Shown piece by piece: positions 1 through 8,407 of a stretch of DNA of 64,000 nt. Position 1 is the stretch's first letter. The number at the start of each line of letters is the position of its first letter. The notes beneath the pieces were generated by a model. That model was not told the origin of the DNA, ran no database searches, and was given only the letters and a program-made list of their open reading frames with translations. The position numbers and the translations under genes were made by a program. Origin of the DNA: Peptoclostridium sp965368085 (lineage in GTDB: Bacteria > Bacillota > Clostridia > Peptostreptococcales > Peptostreptococcaceae). The stretch is taken from positions 1-64,000 of the forward strand of contig CBDULP010000007.1 of NCBI GenBank assembly GCA_965368085.1, in the 5' to 3' direction.

Positions 1-90
1 TCAATCCTTCTTCCGTTGAACTGCTGTCTGTCAATCCTTCTTCCGTTGAACTGCTGTCTGTCAATCCTTCTTCCGTTGAACTGCTATCTG
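1..90. repeat. Three tandem 30-bp coding repeats
   Basis: The 30-base unit occurs head to tail at 1-30, 31-60 and 61-90. The third copy differs by one base (ctatctg for ctgtctg). The unit length is a multiple of three and encodes DSSSTEEGLT on the minus strand. The array is cut by the window edge, so its real copy number cannot be seen. Such arrays can change length by slippage or recombination. Confidence 0.9.
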
Positions 91-430
91 CCAAATTGTC
101 AATTATCGCATACACTAAGTCCGTGTTCTTTAACAAGTATCTCTTCACTCTTTTTTTATACTCAATATTTATGTCTGCTTCAATAATCAGCTTCGCCACT
201 TCGAGCTGAAGAGCCTCAAGCTTTACATCGTCACTAGAATAGTCTACGCCAAAGTACCTTTCAAAAAAATCTGCGTCCAGGTAATCATATAAGGCGGCGT
301 CCACAATTACTTGGCTTGAACTGCTGTATGTTGGGTAGGTATCTGCAAAACCTATTGCCCCCTGACCACTCACAGCTACAATTGCCGCTACCAAAAGCGC
401 AACACCTTTTCTCTTGTTTTTGATATTCAT
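1..430 (-). CDS. Secreted protein with 10-residue tandem repeats (partial, runs off left edge)
   Basis: The reading frame is open from an ATG at 430 to the window edge, 143 residues with no stop. The first 29 residues look like a signal peptide: a Lys/Arg start, then a hydrophobic stretch ending GAIGFADT. A short helical-looking region follows, and then at least three copies of DSSSTEEGLT that continue out of the window. A GGAGG site at 440-444 lies nine bases before the ATG and fixes the start. Repeats rich in Ser, Thr and Glu suggest a flexible wall-spanning or surface-exposed stalk. I recognise no family. It has its own promoter and a second Shine-Dalgarno-like stretch in its leader. Being secreted is well supported; its function is unknown. 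Confidence 0.75.
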   Translation of the reverse strand, partial: MNIKNKRKGVALLVAAIVAVSGQGAIGFADTYPTYSSSSQVIVDAALYDYLDADFFERYFGVDYSSDDVKLEALQLEVAKLIIEADINIEYKKRVKRYLLKNTDLVYAIIDNLADSSSTEEGLTDSSSTEEGLTDSSSTEEGL

Positions 431-533
431 ATTAATTTTCCTCCATTTTTTAAAAGATATTCAGGTTACTTTCGGCTCACTCCTCCTTTTTAATTCCCAT
501 TTATTTTTTTTATATAATTTTATTATCTTTTGC

Positions 534-562
534 ATTATACAATCTTATTTGGAATATGAAAA
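534..562 (-). promoter_or_regulatory. Sigma-A-type promoter for the repeat protein
   Basis: On the minus strand TTTTCA (557-562) and TATAAT (534-539) are 17 bases apart. The predicted leader is about 97 bases long and includes an AAAAGGAGGA stretch at 481-490, about 50 bases before the start codon and separate from the real ribosome binding site. Apart from this promoter and the hairpin at 679-748 I see nothing else between 431 and 788. Confidence 0.5.
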
Positions 563-678
563 CCATACTAAAGACCCATATTGTTTTTTGAGCCCAATTC
601 CAATTATAAGTTTCACTTGAACTCAGGTTGCTCATATCAACTGAAATAAACTCCTGAATGTCGCTGTAAATCAGACAT

Positions 679-748
679 AAAAAGGTCTCATTTTGTATTA
701 GAATTCTTATGTCTAATCATAAAAACCAACACAAAATGAGACCTTTTT
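679..748. terminator. Long perfect inverted repeat, probable two-way terminator
   Basis: Eighteen bases at 679-696 are perfectly complementary to 731-748, and a nested 6-bp arm (697-702 with 712-717) lies inside. T-rich sequence follows the stem on both strands. It lies just past the 3' end of the first NodB-like gene, so it probably ends the polymer operon. The large loop and nested arm are unusual for a simple terminator; a small miniature element is the alternative. Confidence 0.6.
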
Positions 749-788
749 GTTTTTTGAATTCCATCTGTAATGAATAATCCGAGTCGAA

Positions 789-1994
789 TTATGTCACTTG
801 ATATATTCCATCCATTATGTCTATATTGTATATGCCGTCTTTTCCTACAACCTCATTTCCATTTGGAAGTATCAGCTTTCCAGTGCTTTGTCCTTCCACT
901 TTCAAGCTCAGACGCTTTGACGAAATCTGCGCTTTGCCCTGATCAAACTTCACAACGAATTCATGTCCAGTTTGCTCAATAATGCTGTTTTCCCTGCAGT
1001 AGTAGTATTCGGCCAGTTCGCTTCCCGTGCAATACCATACATTTTTGCCGGAAATATGGTCAAATATCTCATGTAGGCCCTCCATGTCGTCAAATATGTT
1101 TAGAAGCTGCCTTCTGCCATCGTTTCGAGCTGGAGATATGTGCTCCTCTATGCTTATTAAAAGCTTGTTTTTTATGATGTAGTCTATTTTTTTCATTTCT
1201 CTTTCAATAAGCTGCCTTTTTAATAGCTTCTTGACGGTGCCCTTTATAATCCTGCTGTCCGGATTTACATACCTGTTCAATATATGACCCGAAATAGTCG
1301 TAGGAATGTCTATCACTCCATTTTTCCCAAAAGTTTTTATATCGTAACTTGTCAGAGGATTTTTATCACTTCCTCCGTGCTCACTGTCACCATACTCTAT
1401 AAGGTCGGTGTTTGAATGCCTGCACCACCAAAAAAAACCGCTTTTGTCTATGCTCTCGTCTCCAAACTCTCCTGGGTCGTATCCGCAGTACTTTCCTCCT
1501 TTTGGATAGTGTCCGAAAACCTCCTTGAATATCCGCTTTCCTTTTTCTATCGTTTCAATGGCTTCATCAAGACTCTTGAAAGTCGCCCATTCCTGCACAA
1601 AATCCTCAGTATTCTCTGCGGCAATACCGTGAGTAGTTCCATGATAGGCCATTTCAAACATGGGATTTTCGTTTATATTCCTAAAAAACGCCTTCGTCTC
1701 TTCGTCCGAATTTATAAAGTCTGATATCACTTTTATTCTGGAGCTTGATACCACTCCGCTTCTTTTTCCAACAGGCACAAAAAACGTCGTTTTGACATCC
1801 GGAAACCTTGAAAGCAGCTTTTCCCTCAGGAAATTAAAAGATGAATTGTGGCCATTTTTTGCATATCCCCAGTCTTCTCCCAAGTCTATTTTTCCGTTCC
1901 CGTTGACATCGACCCATGTATTTGCAAGATCGTCCATCCAAAACAACACCGGTGAATCGGCATTTCCATACCACTTACAAACGCTTATTCTCAT
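789..1994 (-). CDS. NodB-like polysaccharide deacetylase family protein with an EF-hand-like loop
   Basis: This 401-residue protein resembles the divergent polysaccharide deacetylase (NodB-fold, carbohydrate esterase 4-like) group. FWMDD (residues 18-22) would supply the metal-binding aspartates, and YHGTTHG near residue 117 the histidines. No signal peptide is visible, so it probably acts in the cytoplasm on a precursor, or binds sugars without catalysis. Residues 29-40 (DVNGNGKIDLGE) fit a 12-residue EF-hand calcium loop directly after the DD motif. The start overlaps the stop of the upstream glycosyltransferase gene by four bases (ATGA), with GGAGGG upstream, so the two are translationally coupled. 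The substrate is unknown. Confidence 0.65.
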   Translation of the reverse strand: MRISVCKWYGNADSPVLFWMDDLANTWVDVNGNGKIDLGEDWGYAKNGHNSSFNFLREKLLSRFPDVKTTFFVPVGKRSGVVSSSRIKVISDFINSDEETKAFFRNINENPMFEMAYHGTTHGIAAENTEDFVQEWATFKSLDEAIETIEKGKRIFKEVFGHYPKGGKYCGYDPGEFGDESIDKSGFFWWCRHSNTDLIEYGDSEHGGSDKNPLTSYDIKTFGKNGVIDIPTTISGHILNRYVNPDSRIIKGTVKKLLKRQLIEREMKKIDYIIKNKLLISIEEHISPARNDGRRQLLNIFDDMEGLHEIFDHISGKNVWYCTGSELAEYYYCRENSIIEQTGHEFVVKFDQGKAQISSKRLSLKVEGQSTGKLILPNGNEVVGKDGIYNIDIMDGIYQVT

Positions 1995-3064
1995 CCTCCG
2001 CTACCCTCCTTAGCCAAAAGATCCATATAAACTTGAATCATACGCTCGCCATTTTCCTCTTTCGGAGCATTCTCTATACTCTTTTTATGCTTTTCCATAT
2101 TCTCAATCACATCAATTGTTTTTTCATATAAATCCCCAATGTCGCGAGTCTTGAACAGTATACTCCCTGCAGGTCTTTTTGAAACATCGCTAGCTATGCT
2201 CGGCACCCCTCCATATACGGCCTCAGCGACCGACAATGAGTACCCGTCCGTATTGGTGGGCCTTATGAAAAAATCCGAATTTTTCAATATAGAGGCAAAC
2301 TCAATATTTTCATGCACAAACAAGAATTTATCCTCTATTCCCTTTTCCCGTATAAGCCCTTTTATATGCTCGTAGTAGTCCTGGTTGTTTATATACCCTC
2401 TGGATATGCAATATATGAATCCCACATCATGTTCGCTTGAAACCTGTGCGCACAGTTCCACAAGCATGTCTAGGCCGTACAGGTCTTCACCCTTGTAAAA
2501 ATTCATATTCGAGCCGTTAGCAGAGGCTATCATATCATGGCTGGCGATGAATTCTCTTACGTATCCGGGCAGATCTGCCTCTCCTGCGCCGGGTGGCAAA
2601 AAACCTGAAATACAGCGTATCTTGTCTTTGCCGCAGCCCCAATCTTCAAGCTTTTTTCCCACGCTTTCAGAAACGGCTATTATGACATCTGCATTTTTGA
2701 AAACGTACCGCACAAGAGCGGCCTCGACAAAACCCATGTCTTCATATTCATCCCTGAAGCTGTGGAATGACATTACCGTCTTTTTTCGCCTAACCTTGGA
2801 TATAAACGCCATGGCCGCCCTGTGTTTCCAGCTAAGCGTATGAACATGTACTATATCCTCATTCATTGTAAATAAACGCCATATCACCCACAGCCTTGCC
2901 CTGGCTATTTTTTTCAAGCGCCTGTCGTTCGATTCGCTTATATTCTCAATATCATATATTGTCACCTTGATACCATTTTCCTCGAGTATGCCCGCAAGCC
3001 TTTTAATATGGACTTCAATACCTCCAAATGGAGGAGGATAACTTCCTATCAACGCAGCCTTCAA
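1991..3064 (-). CDS. GT4-family glycosyltransferase
   Basis: GT-B fold glycosyltransferase. The N-terminus has the GSYPPPFGGIEVHIKRLA pattern of the acceptor domain. The C-terminal donor domain shows RPTNTDGYSLSVAEAVYGG with the family's E-x7-E-like arrangement for nucleotide-sugar binding. I chose the TTG at 3064 because AGAAGGGG lies eight bases upstream. A GTG at 3073 is in frame but sits on top of that site. It lies between two NodB-like genes in the polymer operon and probably adds one sugar of the repeating unit on the cytoplasmic face. Donor and linkage cannot be read from sequence. Confidence 0.85.
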   Translation of the reverse strand: MKAALIGSYPPPFGGIEVHIKRLAGILEENGIKVTIYDIENISESNDRRLKKIARARLWVIWRLFTMNEDIVHVHTLSWKHRAAMAFISKVRRKKTVMSFHSFRDEYEDMGFVEAALVRYVFKNADVIIAVSESVGKKLEDWGCGKDKIRCISGFLPPGAGEADLPGYVREFIASHDMIASANGSNMNFYKGEDLYGLDMLVELCAQVSSEHDVGFIYCISRGYINNQDYYEHIKGLIREKGIEDKFLFVHENIEFASILKNSDFFIRPTNTDGYSLSVAEAVYGGVPSIASDVSKRPAGSILFKTRDIGDLYEKTIDVIENMEKHKKSIENAPKEENGERMIQVYMDLLAKEGSGG

Positions 3065-3078
3065 GCGCCTCACCCCTT

Positions 3079-4161
3079 CTACGGCTTCACCTGTGAAGTA
3101 TTCACAAATTTCACTACATCGCTATAATCCCTGTTTATCCGCCTGCAGAAGCCTTCGAGCTCTAACATTCCAATATTGCCCATGCTCTTGGGATGTCCAA
3201 TAACCGACAGGTAGTAGTCGTTATTTTCGCAGTCGAAATTTTTCAAGTAATGCTTTACGATGTCTATCATAACCTCTTTGCATATACCGTCATATGTGAG
3301 CATCAACGGCTGCACCAGATAGTTTTTAAGCCTCTTTGAAAATACCTCCAAAGCGCTTCTTGGCTCATCCGAAAAAGGCCTTCCTCTTGGCGGGGTTTCT
3401 CCAATTTTTTTCTTTCGCATTCTCCCTTTAAAGCTGTTTTCTATCTTCTTTGCCAGCAATCCGGGCATTTTGCAGTAAGAGCCTATTGCCATCTCAAAAA
3501 CCGTGCCGTCGCCCATTTGTGCCTCGTGTTCTATGCCCATGTCGGGATCTATCCACCAGTTGATATTTCTTGGAACGTTTGTATAATCAAATCCGTGTAT
3601 CCCCGTTTTCAGGCGCCCGCCTTTGAATATGCTCGAATCTATCCATATGCCTTCATTTGCAAGAACCTTCAAAAGATCCCTCTCCGGAAGCAAATTCCAT
3701 CCCCCGGCCCTGAACGCTCTGCAAGCATAGCTTCTGTCTATTGGCCTTAGCAGCTCTTCAAGGTAGCTCTTCCCCTTTTTTATAATGTCCACCGCACTGG
3801 GCGATCCATCCACTCTTTCTTCAAAACCAAAATCGTGTATTCTGTATTTCGAATAGTCAAAATTCCACTCCCCTTCACTGTATGTCGAATTGAGCCAGTG
3901 GGAATGGATATGGAGCTGGACGTCATGGCCATTTTTTATGGCATACACAAGCTGATCTTCCATAGCTTCGGGAAATTCATGCATCCCAAGCTCCCTATAT
4001 CTAAATATTGATAGTACATCGCTCATCAACACCAAGCTGGCCCCGTTTTCGCTCAGCATGTCCATCAGCCTGTATGTAGGCCTTATGAGAACATCCTCCT
4101 CATCTGCGTAGTTTCTTCCGAAAAAAAGCTCGTGATCGGCAGTTATGCATATGTTAAGCAT
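3079..4161 (-). CDS. NodB-like polysaccharide deacetylase family protein
   Basis: This 360-residue protein begins MLNICITADHELFF, where the D-H-E cluster matches the first metal motif of NodB-fold enzymes. HIHSHW near residue 102 resembles the conserved histidine motif. RAFRAGGWN near residue 150 matches the arginine-containing motif 3. There is no signal peptide, so a cytoplasmic role in trimming N-acetyl groups from an intermediate is likely. It is the second such protein in the operon and differs clearly from the one at 789-1994. The start is preceded by GGGGGG six bases upstream. Confidence 0.7.
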   Translation of the reverse strand: MLNICITADHELFFGRNYADEEDVLIRPTYRLMDMLSENGASLVLMSDVLSIFRYRELGMHEFPEAMEDQLVYAIKNGHDVQLHIHSHWLNSTYSEGEWNFDYSKYRIHDFGFEERVDGSPSAVDIIKKGKSYLEELLRPIDRSYACRAFRAGGWNLLPERDLLKVLANEGIWIDSSIFKGGRLKTGIHGFDYTNVPRNINWWIDPDMGIEHEAQMGDGTVFEMAIGSYCKMPGLLAKKIENSFKGRMRKKKIGETPPRGRPFSDEPRSALEVFSKRLKNYLVQPLMLTYDGICKEVMIDIVKHYLKNFDCENNDYYLSVIGHPKSMGNIGMLELEGFCRRINRDYSDVVKFVNTSQVKP

Positions 4162-4188
4162 CCAATTCCCCCCTTTGCGCGTATCGGC

Positions 4189-5442
4189 TCATTCCGCTTC
4201 TTTCCTCGCGAAAATAAATCCAAATACAATGAAATAAAAAATATATATGTTTATGCCGTAATACTGGTTCACGTTGAAATTTATAGCCAGTGAGTTTCCC
4301 GCGAATATCGCTATTGCAAACCACAAATCCTCACCTTTGCATCTTTTAACCAACATCACGAATACTGAACTGTAAAAAAATGTGTAGCTTATAAAAGCCA
4401 GCAATCCCTGTTCTGTGAGTATGTTCAACCACTGGGAGTGAATATCGAAATCGGATATGAAGTGGGTCGTCAAAAGATACGGAGCATATTGTCCAGTGCC
4501 AATCCCTATAAAAGGGGATTCGAGGAATATTTTGAAGGCTCTTTGGAATTGAATAAATCTCAAGGACTGGGTCGAACCCCTGTAGCTGAACAGGCCGTTG
4601 TAAACGTTAATTACATCATCAGAATAAGCTGTGTACATGAAAAACAAAATCACAGCTGAAACCCCTGTATAAACCAGCTTTTTAAGCACCCCCGCCTTGT
4701 CATTGTTTTGAAACATCATAAATGCGGCGAAAATAATTACTTCAACAAAAATTGCGATGTATCCCGTCCTTGTGAATGTAAGATATGTGAATACCAAGTT
4801 GAGCGCCAAGACAATAAAGTTAAACACACTCTTTTTATGCCAGAATTTATACAGCAGAACCGGAAACAGTATGGCCCCCAAATTTCCCGCTCCATTACAG
4901 TATCCGACAAGGCCTTCTACCCTTAACATTCCGTTGAACGCCTCATAAATCCCAAGAAGAGAATTTCCCAATGAAAAAACACTTACCAGTGCAATTAGCT
5001 TTTCCTTTTCAAAATTATTCCTTATGCTGTGAAAAAATAAAATAATCATATGCACCACCACATAGGTAAAAAAAATATATGCATATGTTTCATGTCTGTA
5101 TATCTTAAGCACCATCAGCTGGAATGCCATCAAAACATACATAACCGCCAGGCTCACTGTGGTTATTATCATCTCCTTGGAAATTTCCAAGGAGTAACCC
5201 AAATAAATAGAATCCTCCCCATAGGCCGCTACGGCCAGATTGTATAAAATCAATACGAATGCCATAGACGTTACATATATGGTGTATTCATTGTTCAAAT
5301 CTATATATAGGGGGAACGCAATATTGACCAGTAGAGTCGCAAGCATAGCATGTGCAATTGTCCTGTTGTATTTGCTTGTAATGAACAATAATGCCAAGTT
5401 GAAACAGCAAAATATCCAAAAAACTTTAATAATCGAAATCAT
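4189..5442 (-). CDS. O-antigen polymerase/ligase-like membrane protein (Wzy type)
   Basis: About 11-12 hydrophobic segments span its 417 residues, with a large extracytoplasmic loop in the C-terminal half containing FIGIGTGQY and the DIHSQWLNILTEQGLL stretch. The H-x-x-W-L-x-x-L-x-E-x-G-L-x-G/A pattern is typical of the O-antigen ligase/polymerase (Wzy/WaaL) family. It would join lipid-linked repeat units outside the membrane after flipping by the Wzx protein at 13045-14571. The start overlaps the upstream wzz-like gene by four bases (ATGA). Confidence 0.85.
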   Translation of the reverse strand: MISIIKVFWIFCCFNLALLFITSKYNRTIAHAMLATLLVNIAFPLYIDLNNEYTIYVTSMAFVLILYNLAVAAYGEDSIYLGYSLEISKEMIITTVSLAVMYVLMAFQLMVLKIYRHETYAYIFFTYVVVHMIILFFHSIRNNFEKEKLIALVSVFSLGNSLLGIYEAFNGMLRVEGLVGYCNGAGNLGAILFPVLLYKFWHKKSVFNFIVLALNLVFTYLTFTRTGYIAIFVEVIIFAAFMMFQNNDKAGVLKKLVYTGVSAVILFFMYTAYSDDVINVYNGLFSYRGSTQSLRFIQFQRAFKIFLESPFIGIGTGQYAPYLLTTHFISDFDIHSQWLNILTEQGLLAFISYTFFYSSVFVMLVKRCKGEDLWFAIAIFAGNSLAINFNVNQYYGINIYIFYFIVFGFIFARKEAE

Positions 5443-6149
5443 ATACTATTTCCCCTATCATGTCCCCTATGTCTTGGCTTTTCATAGCTTGGAATTACTC
5501 CCATAATCTGAATTCCCAGTTTCCTTTCCACGTCTCTAGGAGTTTTTATGGTATTGTCAATATACTCTCTTGAAAACGCTATAAACAACCCCATCATCAT
5601 TCCTATAAATCCGGTGACTATAATTATAACCATCTTTTCAGGCTTGGCCGGGCTTTTTGGCACTTCCGCCATATCCAGTACCTTTACATTTTCCGTGCCC
5701 ATTAGTCTTTTTATTTCATCGATAAAAGAAATTGCAATATCGTTGGCTATACTTGCCGCTTCATCTGGGCTTTTGCTCATGACAGATATCTCTATTATCT
5801 CGGTATCCGCAAAAATAGTTGTTGAAACCATTTTGCTGAATTCATCAACATCCATGTCCATATTGAAATTCTCCATGGTCTTTTTCAAAACAGCATCTGA
5901 TTTGGCTATCTTTCCATAAGTATTAACGAGTTTTTGATTTAAAACCACATCGTCAAAGTCGAGATATCTCTCAGTTTCGTTCTCTATTCTGTTTATTATA
6001 AGGCTTGTGCCAGACTCGTAAACAGGCTCAAGCACAAAAAAGCTGACTACGGCGCTTATTGCGATTGTTATCAACGTTACCGCCATAATTATCTTTTTTT
6101 GCTTCCACGCTATTTCAAAATATTCTCTTAACCCGTATGTTTCTTCCAT
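5439..6149 (-). CDS. Wzz-like chain-length/BY-kinase modulator protein (copy 1)
   Basis: This 236-residue protein has two membrane segments (about residues 18-40 and 172-195) enclosing an extracellular domain, followed by a short cytoplasmic tail with RDVERKLGIQIMGVIPSY. That is the layout of Gram-positive CapA/YveK/CpsC transmembrane modulators, which control polymer length and activate the partner tyrosine kinase. It is clearly paralogous to the protein at 8408-9100 (shared FFVLEP, NQKLVNTY and DNTIKTP). A GAGGGG site precedes the start. Confidence 0.85.
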   Translation of the reverse strand: MEETYGLREYFEIAWKQKKIIMAVTLITIAISAVVSFFVLEPVYESGTSLIINRIENETERYLDFDDVVLNQKLVNTYGKIAKSDAVLKKTMENFNMDMDVDEFSKMVSTTIFADTEIIEISVMSKSPDEAASIANDIAISFIDEIKRLMGTENVKVLDMAEVPKSPAKPEKMVIIIVTGFIGMMMGLFIAFSREYIDNTIKTPRDVERKLGIQIMGVIPSYEKPRHRGHDRGNSI

Positions 6150-6163
6150 TTCAATTCCCCTCT

Positions 6164-7453
6164 TCAGACTTTTCTCGCAATCTTGCTCTCCAAATCCAAT
6201 ACCACATTACTCCACTCGTACCTCTCATTTCTGCTCATCCAGGCATCCGGCATAATTCCCGTTTCCATAAGATTCACAATGTCAGTTATGGCCTTTTGAA
6301 TGTCAGGGCTATTATTTCTGACCACTGGACCCTTGTCTGCGCCGGCCATCATATCCAAAAGCGGATCATGCTCATCTCCAAGTATGGTAAGTATGCAGCT
6401 GTCGGCGCCCATATACTCATACACCTTGCCCGGTATCTGACTTGAACCCCGGTTTCCCCACAACAGATTCACATTCGAAAAAACCATATATCTTAGCGCT
6501 TCTTCAAACGGCACTCTCTTTTTAATGCTTATAATATCCAAATCGTCAAAGCGCTGGATATTTTCAATATTGTCGATATCTCCAATCAAAACTATGTTGA
6601 GCTTTTCATAGATTTCCGAGCAGCTTGATTTTATAAGCCTTATTGCATCGATGAACGGATCCACATCCCTTAGCTGCGTATATATGGCACCGGTGTGTAC
6701 AATATTTATCTTCCCCTGCACTATCCCCTCCGGCGCGCCCGTTTCCCTAATATTTTCGTAATAGGAGCCCTCATACCCCCTGTATACTATGCTTGTCTTG
6801 CCGCGATCCATACCAAAAGCATCAACATACACATTCCTCGTCTGCTCAGAAGTAAACAGGCATGCATCTGCCTCCCTTACAACATTCCTTTCGATGCCCT
6901 TTTCGTAAAGCTTTCTCAGCAGAGGCTGATCTTTTCTTTCACTGCTTTGAACAGTCCACGGATCGCTCCAGTACGCTACCCAGCGTATCTGTGGGAATAT
7001 TTTTTTAATCCTGCATGCAACCACATGGCTCGACGGAAGCTCGTGCATTGAAAATATAACATCGTATTTCCCTGCTTCAATAAGCTCCTTGGCCCTTTTC
7101 ACCGCATTTTTTTGCCAAAAAACAAAAGAATCGGGGACCGCCATGTATTTTTTCAATACGCCTTTAATCCTTGCCTTGCTCCTCGCCCCTGACCTTTTGC
7201 TATCATCACTTTCACCTTTTTTTGAATATGTCTTCGAATACACAGATCCTGCAGATTCCCTGTAGACCTGCACATCATCGTCTATTCTCTCATGCAGGGC
7301 ATTGTCGTAATATATATGGTCCTCGTTATAACTGCACGTTACGACTCCAACATTGTGCCCAAGTCTTTTCAGATAGTTTGCATAATACAGGCTCCTTATG
7401 CTGGCTGAATTATTCATGGGGGGAAAATATATCGTTATGAAGAGTATGTTCAT
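6164..7453 (-). CDS. GT4-family glycosyltransferase (WcaI/WbuB-like)
   Basis: GT-B enzyme of 429 residues. The N-terminus IYFPPMNNSASIRSL and the later WVAYWSDPW match the long GT4 subgroup with an N-terminal FPP motif. The donor-binding end has IPGKVYEYMGAD. A Lys/Ser-rich insertion lies near residues 75-95. It lies between the two wzz-like/GT2 genes of the operon and presumably transfers a sugar to the lipid-linked intermediate. AGGTGAG lies upstream of the ATG. Confidence 0.8.
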   Translation of the reverse strand: MNILFITIYFPPMNNSASIRSLYYANYLKRLGHNVGVVTCSYNEDHIYYDNALHERIDDDVQVYRESAGSVYSKTYSKKGESDDSKRSGARSKARIKGVLKKYMAVPDSFVFWQKNAVKRAKELIEAGKYDVIFSMHELPSSHVVACRIKKIFPQIRWVAYWSDPWTVQSSERKDQPLLRKLYEKGIERNVVREADACLFTSEQTRNVYVDAFGMDRGKTSIVYRGYEGSYYENIRETGAPEGIVQGKINIVHTGAIYTQLRDVDPFIDAIRLIKSSCSEIYEKLNIVLIGDIDNIENIQRFDDLDIISIKKRVPFEEALRYMVFSNVNLLWGNRGSSQIPGKVYEYMGADSCILTILGDEHDPLLDMMAGADKGPVVRNNSPDIQKAITDIVNLMETGIMPDAWMSRNERYEWSNVVLDLESKIARKV

Positions 7454-7463
7454 GGCTTCTCAC

Positions 7464-8273
7464 TCACCTTCCAAGCTTCCTGTAGAGCTTCCTTCTACTT
7501 ACATAGTACCCGTGCTTATTAAAGTAGTACATAAGTCCCTTTATATGCTCAAACGCCAGCTTTCCAAAAGGGTTTTTCCTGCTCAATCTCTGGTAATGGT
7601 GAATGATCTTGGTGCCTGTGACTGCAACAACTCTGTAGTCACCCTTCCATATTCTCAGGCATAGGTCAACGTCCTCAGGTGAGTAAAATATCCTCTCGTC
7701 CAACAGCCCCACCTCATCCAGCGTCTGTCTCTTGACAAGCCAACATGCTGAAATTGCAAAATCTATATCGAAAAACTCCTCGTCCTTGTCAGACTCCCAA
7801 TCAGCATACGATTCGTCTTTTTCACCCCAGCTATACAAAGCTTCAAACGGAGAAAGCTTGCTTAACTTCTGAAATAGCGTTGGAAACTTCTTGAAAGAAT
7901 TCTGCCTGCTGCCATCCGCATAAAACATATACGGCGCCGCCAAGCCTATATTCTCGTTTCTTTCAAATACATCAACAAGCTTTTCAAAAGTTCCCTCCAA
8001 CACAACAGTGTCCGAATCCAGTATGCATATATATTTGCTCCTATTGCTCGCACGCCTTATCCCTATATTGCGCGGCACTGTGGTTCCCTTGTTGCTGCCA
8101 AGCTCCACAAGGTCCACTCCGTCATAACTTTTGACTATCTCTCTCGTCCTGTCTTTTGAACCATTGTCCACAACAATGACTTCGTTTTGCAATCTCACAC
8201 TGCTTAAAATAGATTTAATGCAGTTTCCTATGTATTTTTCTGAATCCCACGTAAGTATTACAAAACTTATCAT
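7464..8273 (-). CDS. GT2-family glycosyltransferase
   Basis: Typical GT-A glycosyltransferase 2 family: MISFVILTWDSEKYIGNC at the start, VVDNGSKDRT near residue 40, LDSDT as the metal-binding D-x-D motif, and a C-terminal YSPEDVDLCLR motif carrying the catalytic base region. This makes a 269-residue protein that starts exactly where the family's first beta strand begins. The frame is open back to a GTG at 8417, but those 48 extra residues look like spacer. It resembles rhamnosyltransferase-type enzymes, though donor specificity is a guess. Confidence 0.8.
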   Translation of the reverse strand: MISFVILTWDSEKYIGNCIKSILSSVRLQNEVIVVDNGSKDRTREIVKSYDGVDLVELGSNKGTTVPRNIGIRRASNRSKYICILDSDTVVLEGTFEKLVDVFERNENIGLAAPYMFYADGSRQNSFKKFPTLFQKLSKLSPFEALYSWGEKDESYADWESDKDEEFFDIDFAISACWLVKRQTLDEVGLLDERIFYSPEDVDLCLRIWKGDYRVVAVTGTKIIHHYQRLSRKNPFGKLAFEHIKGLMYYFNKHGYYVSRRKLYRKLGR

Positions 8274-8407
8274 TATTCCGCCTTCTTCCACGTCAATACA
8301 CCCCTTCCTTATTGGTATAGTGAAAAATACCACGACAGCCCGTCCATGATAGTAACCATTAAAAATTTCATGTTTCGTATTTCCTCTGTGCATTGCAAGC
8401 TTTTTTA

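Noticed and set aside
1..90. Left-edge repeats as a CRISPR array
   Set aside because: The 30-base units touch each other with no spacers and keep one reading frame, so they are coding repeats.
414..620. A 68-codon plus-strand frame near the left edge
   Set aside because: It is almost all Phe/Ile/Leu from AT-rich promoter DNA and overlaps the repeat-protein leader on the other strand.
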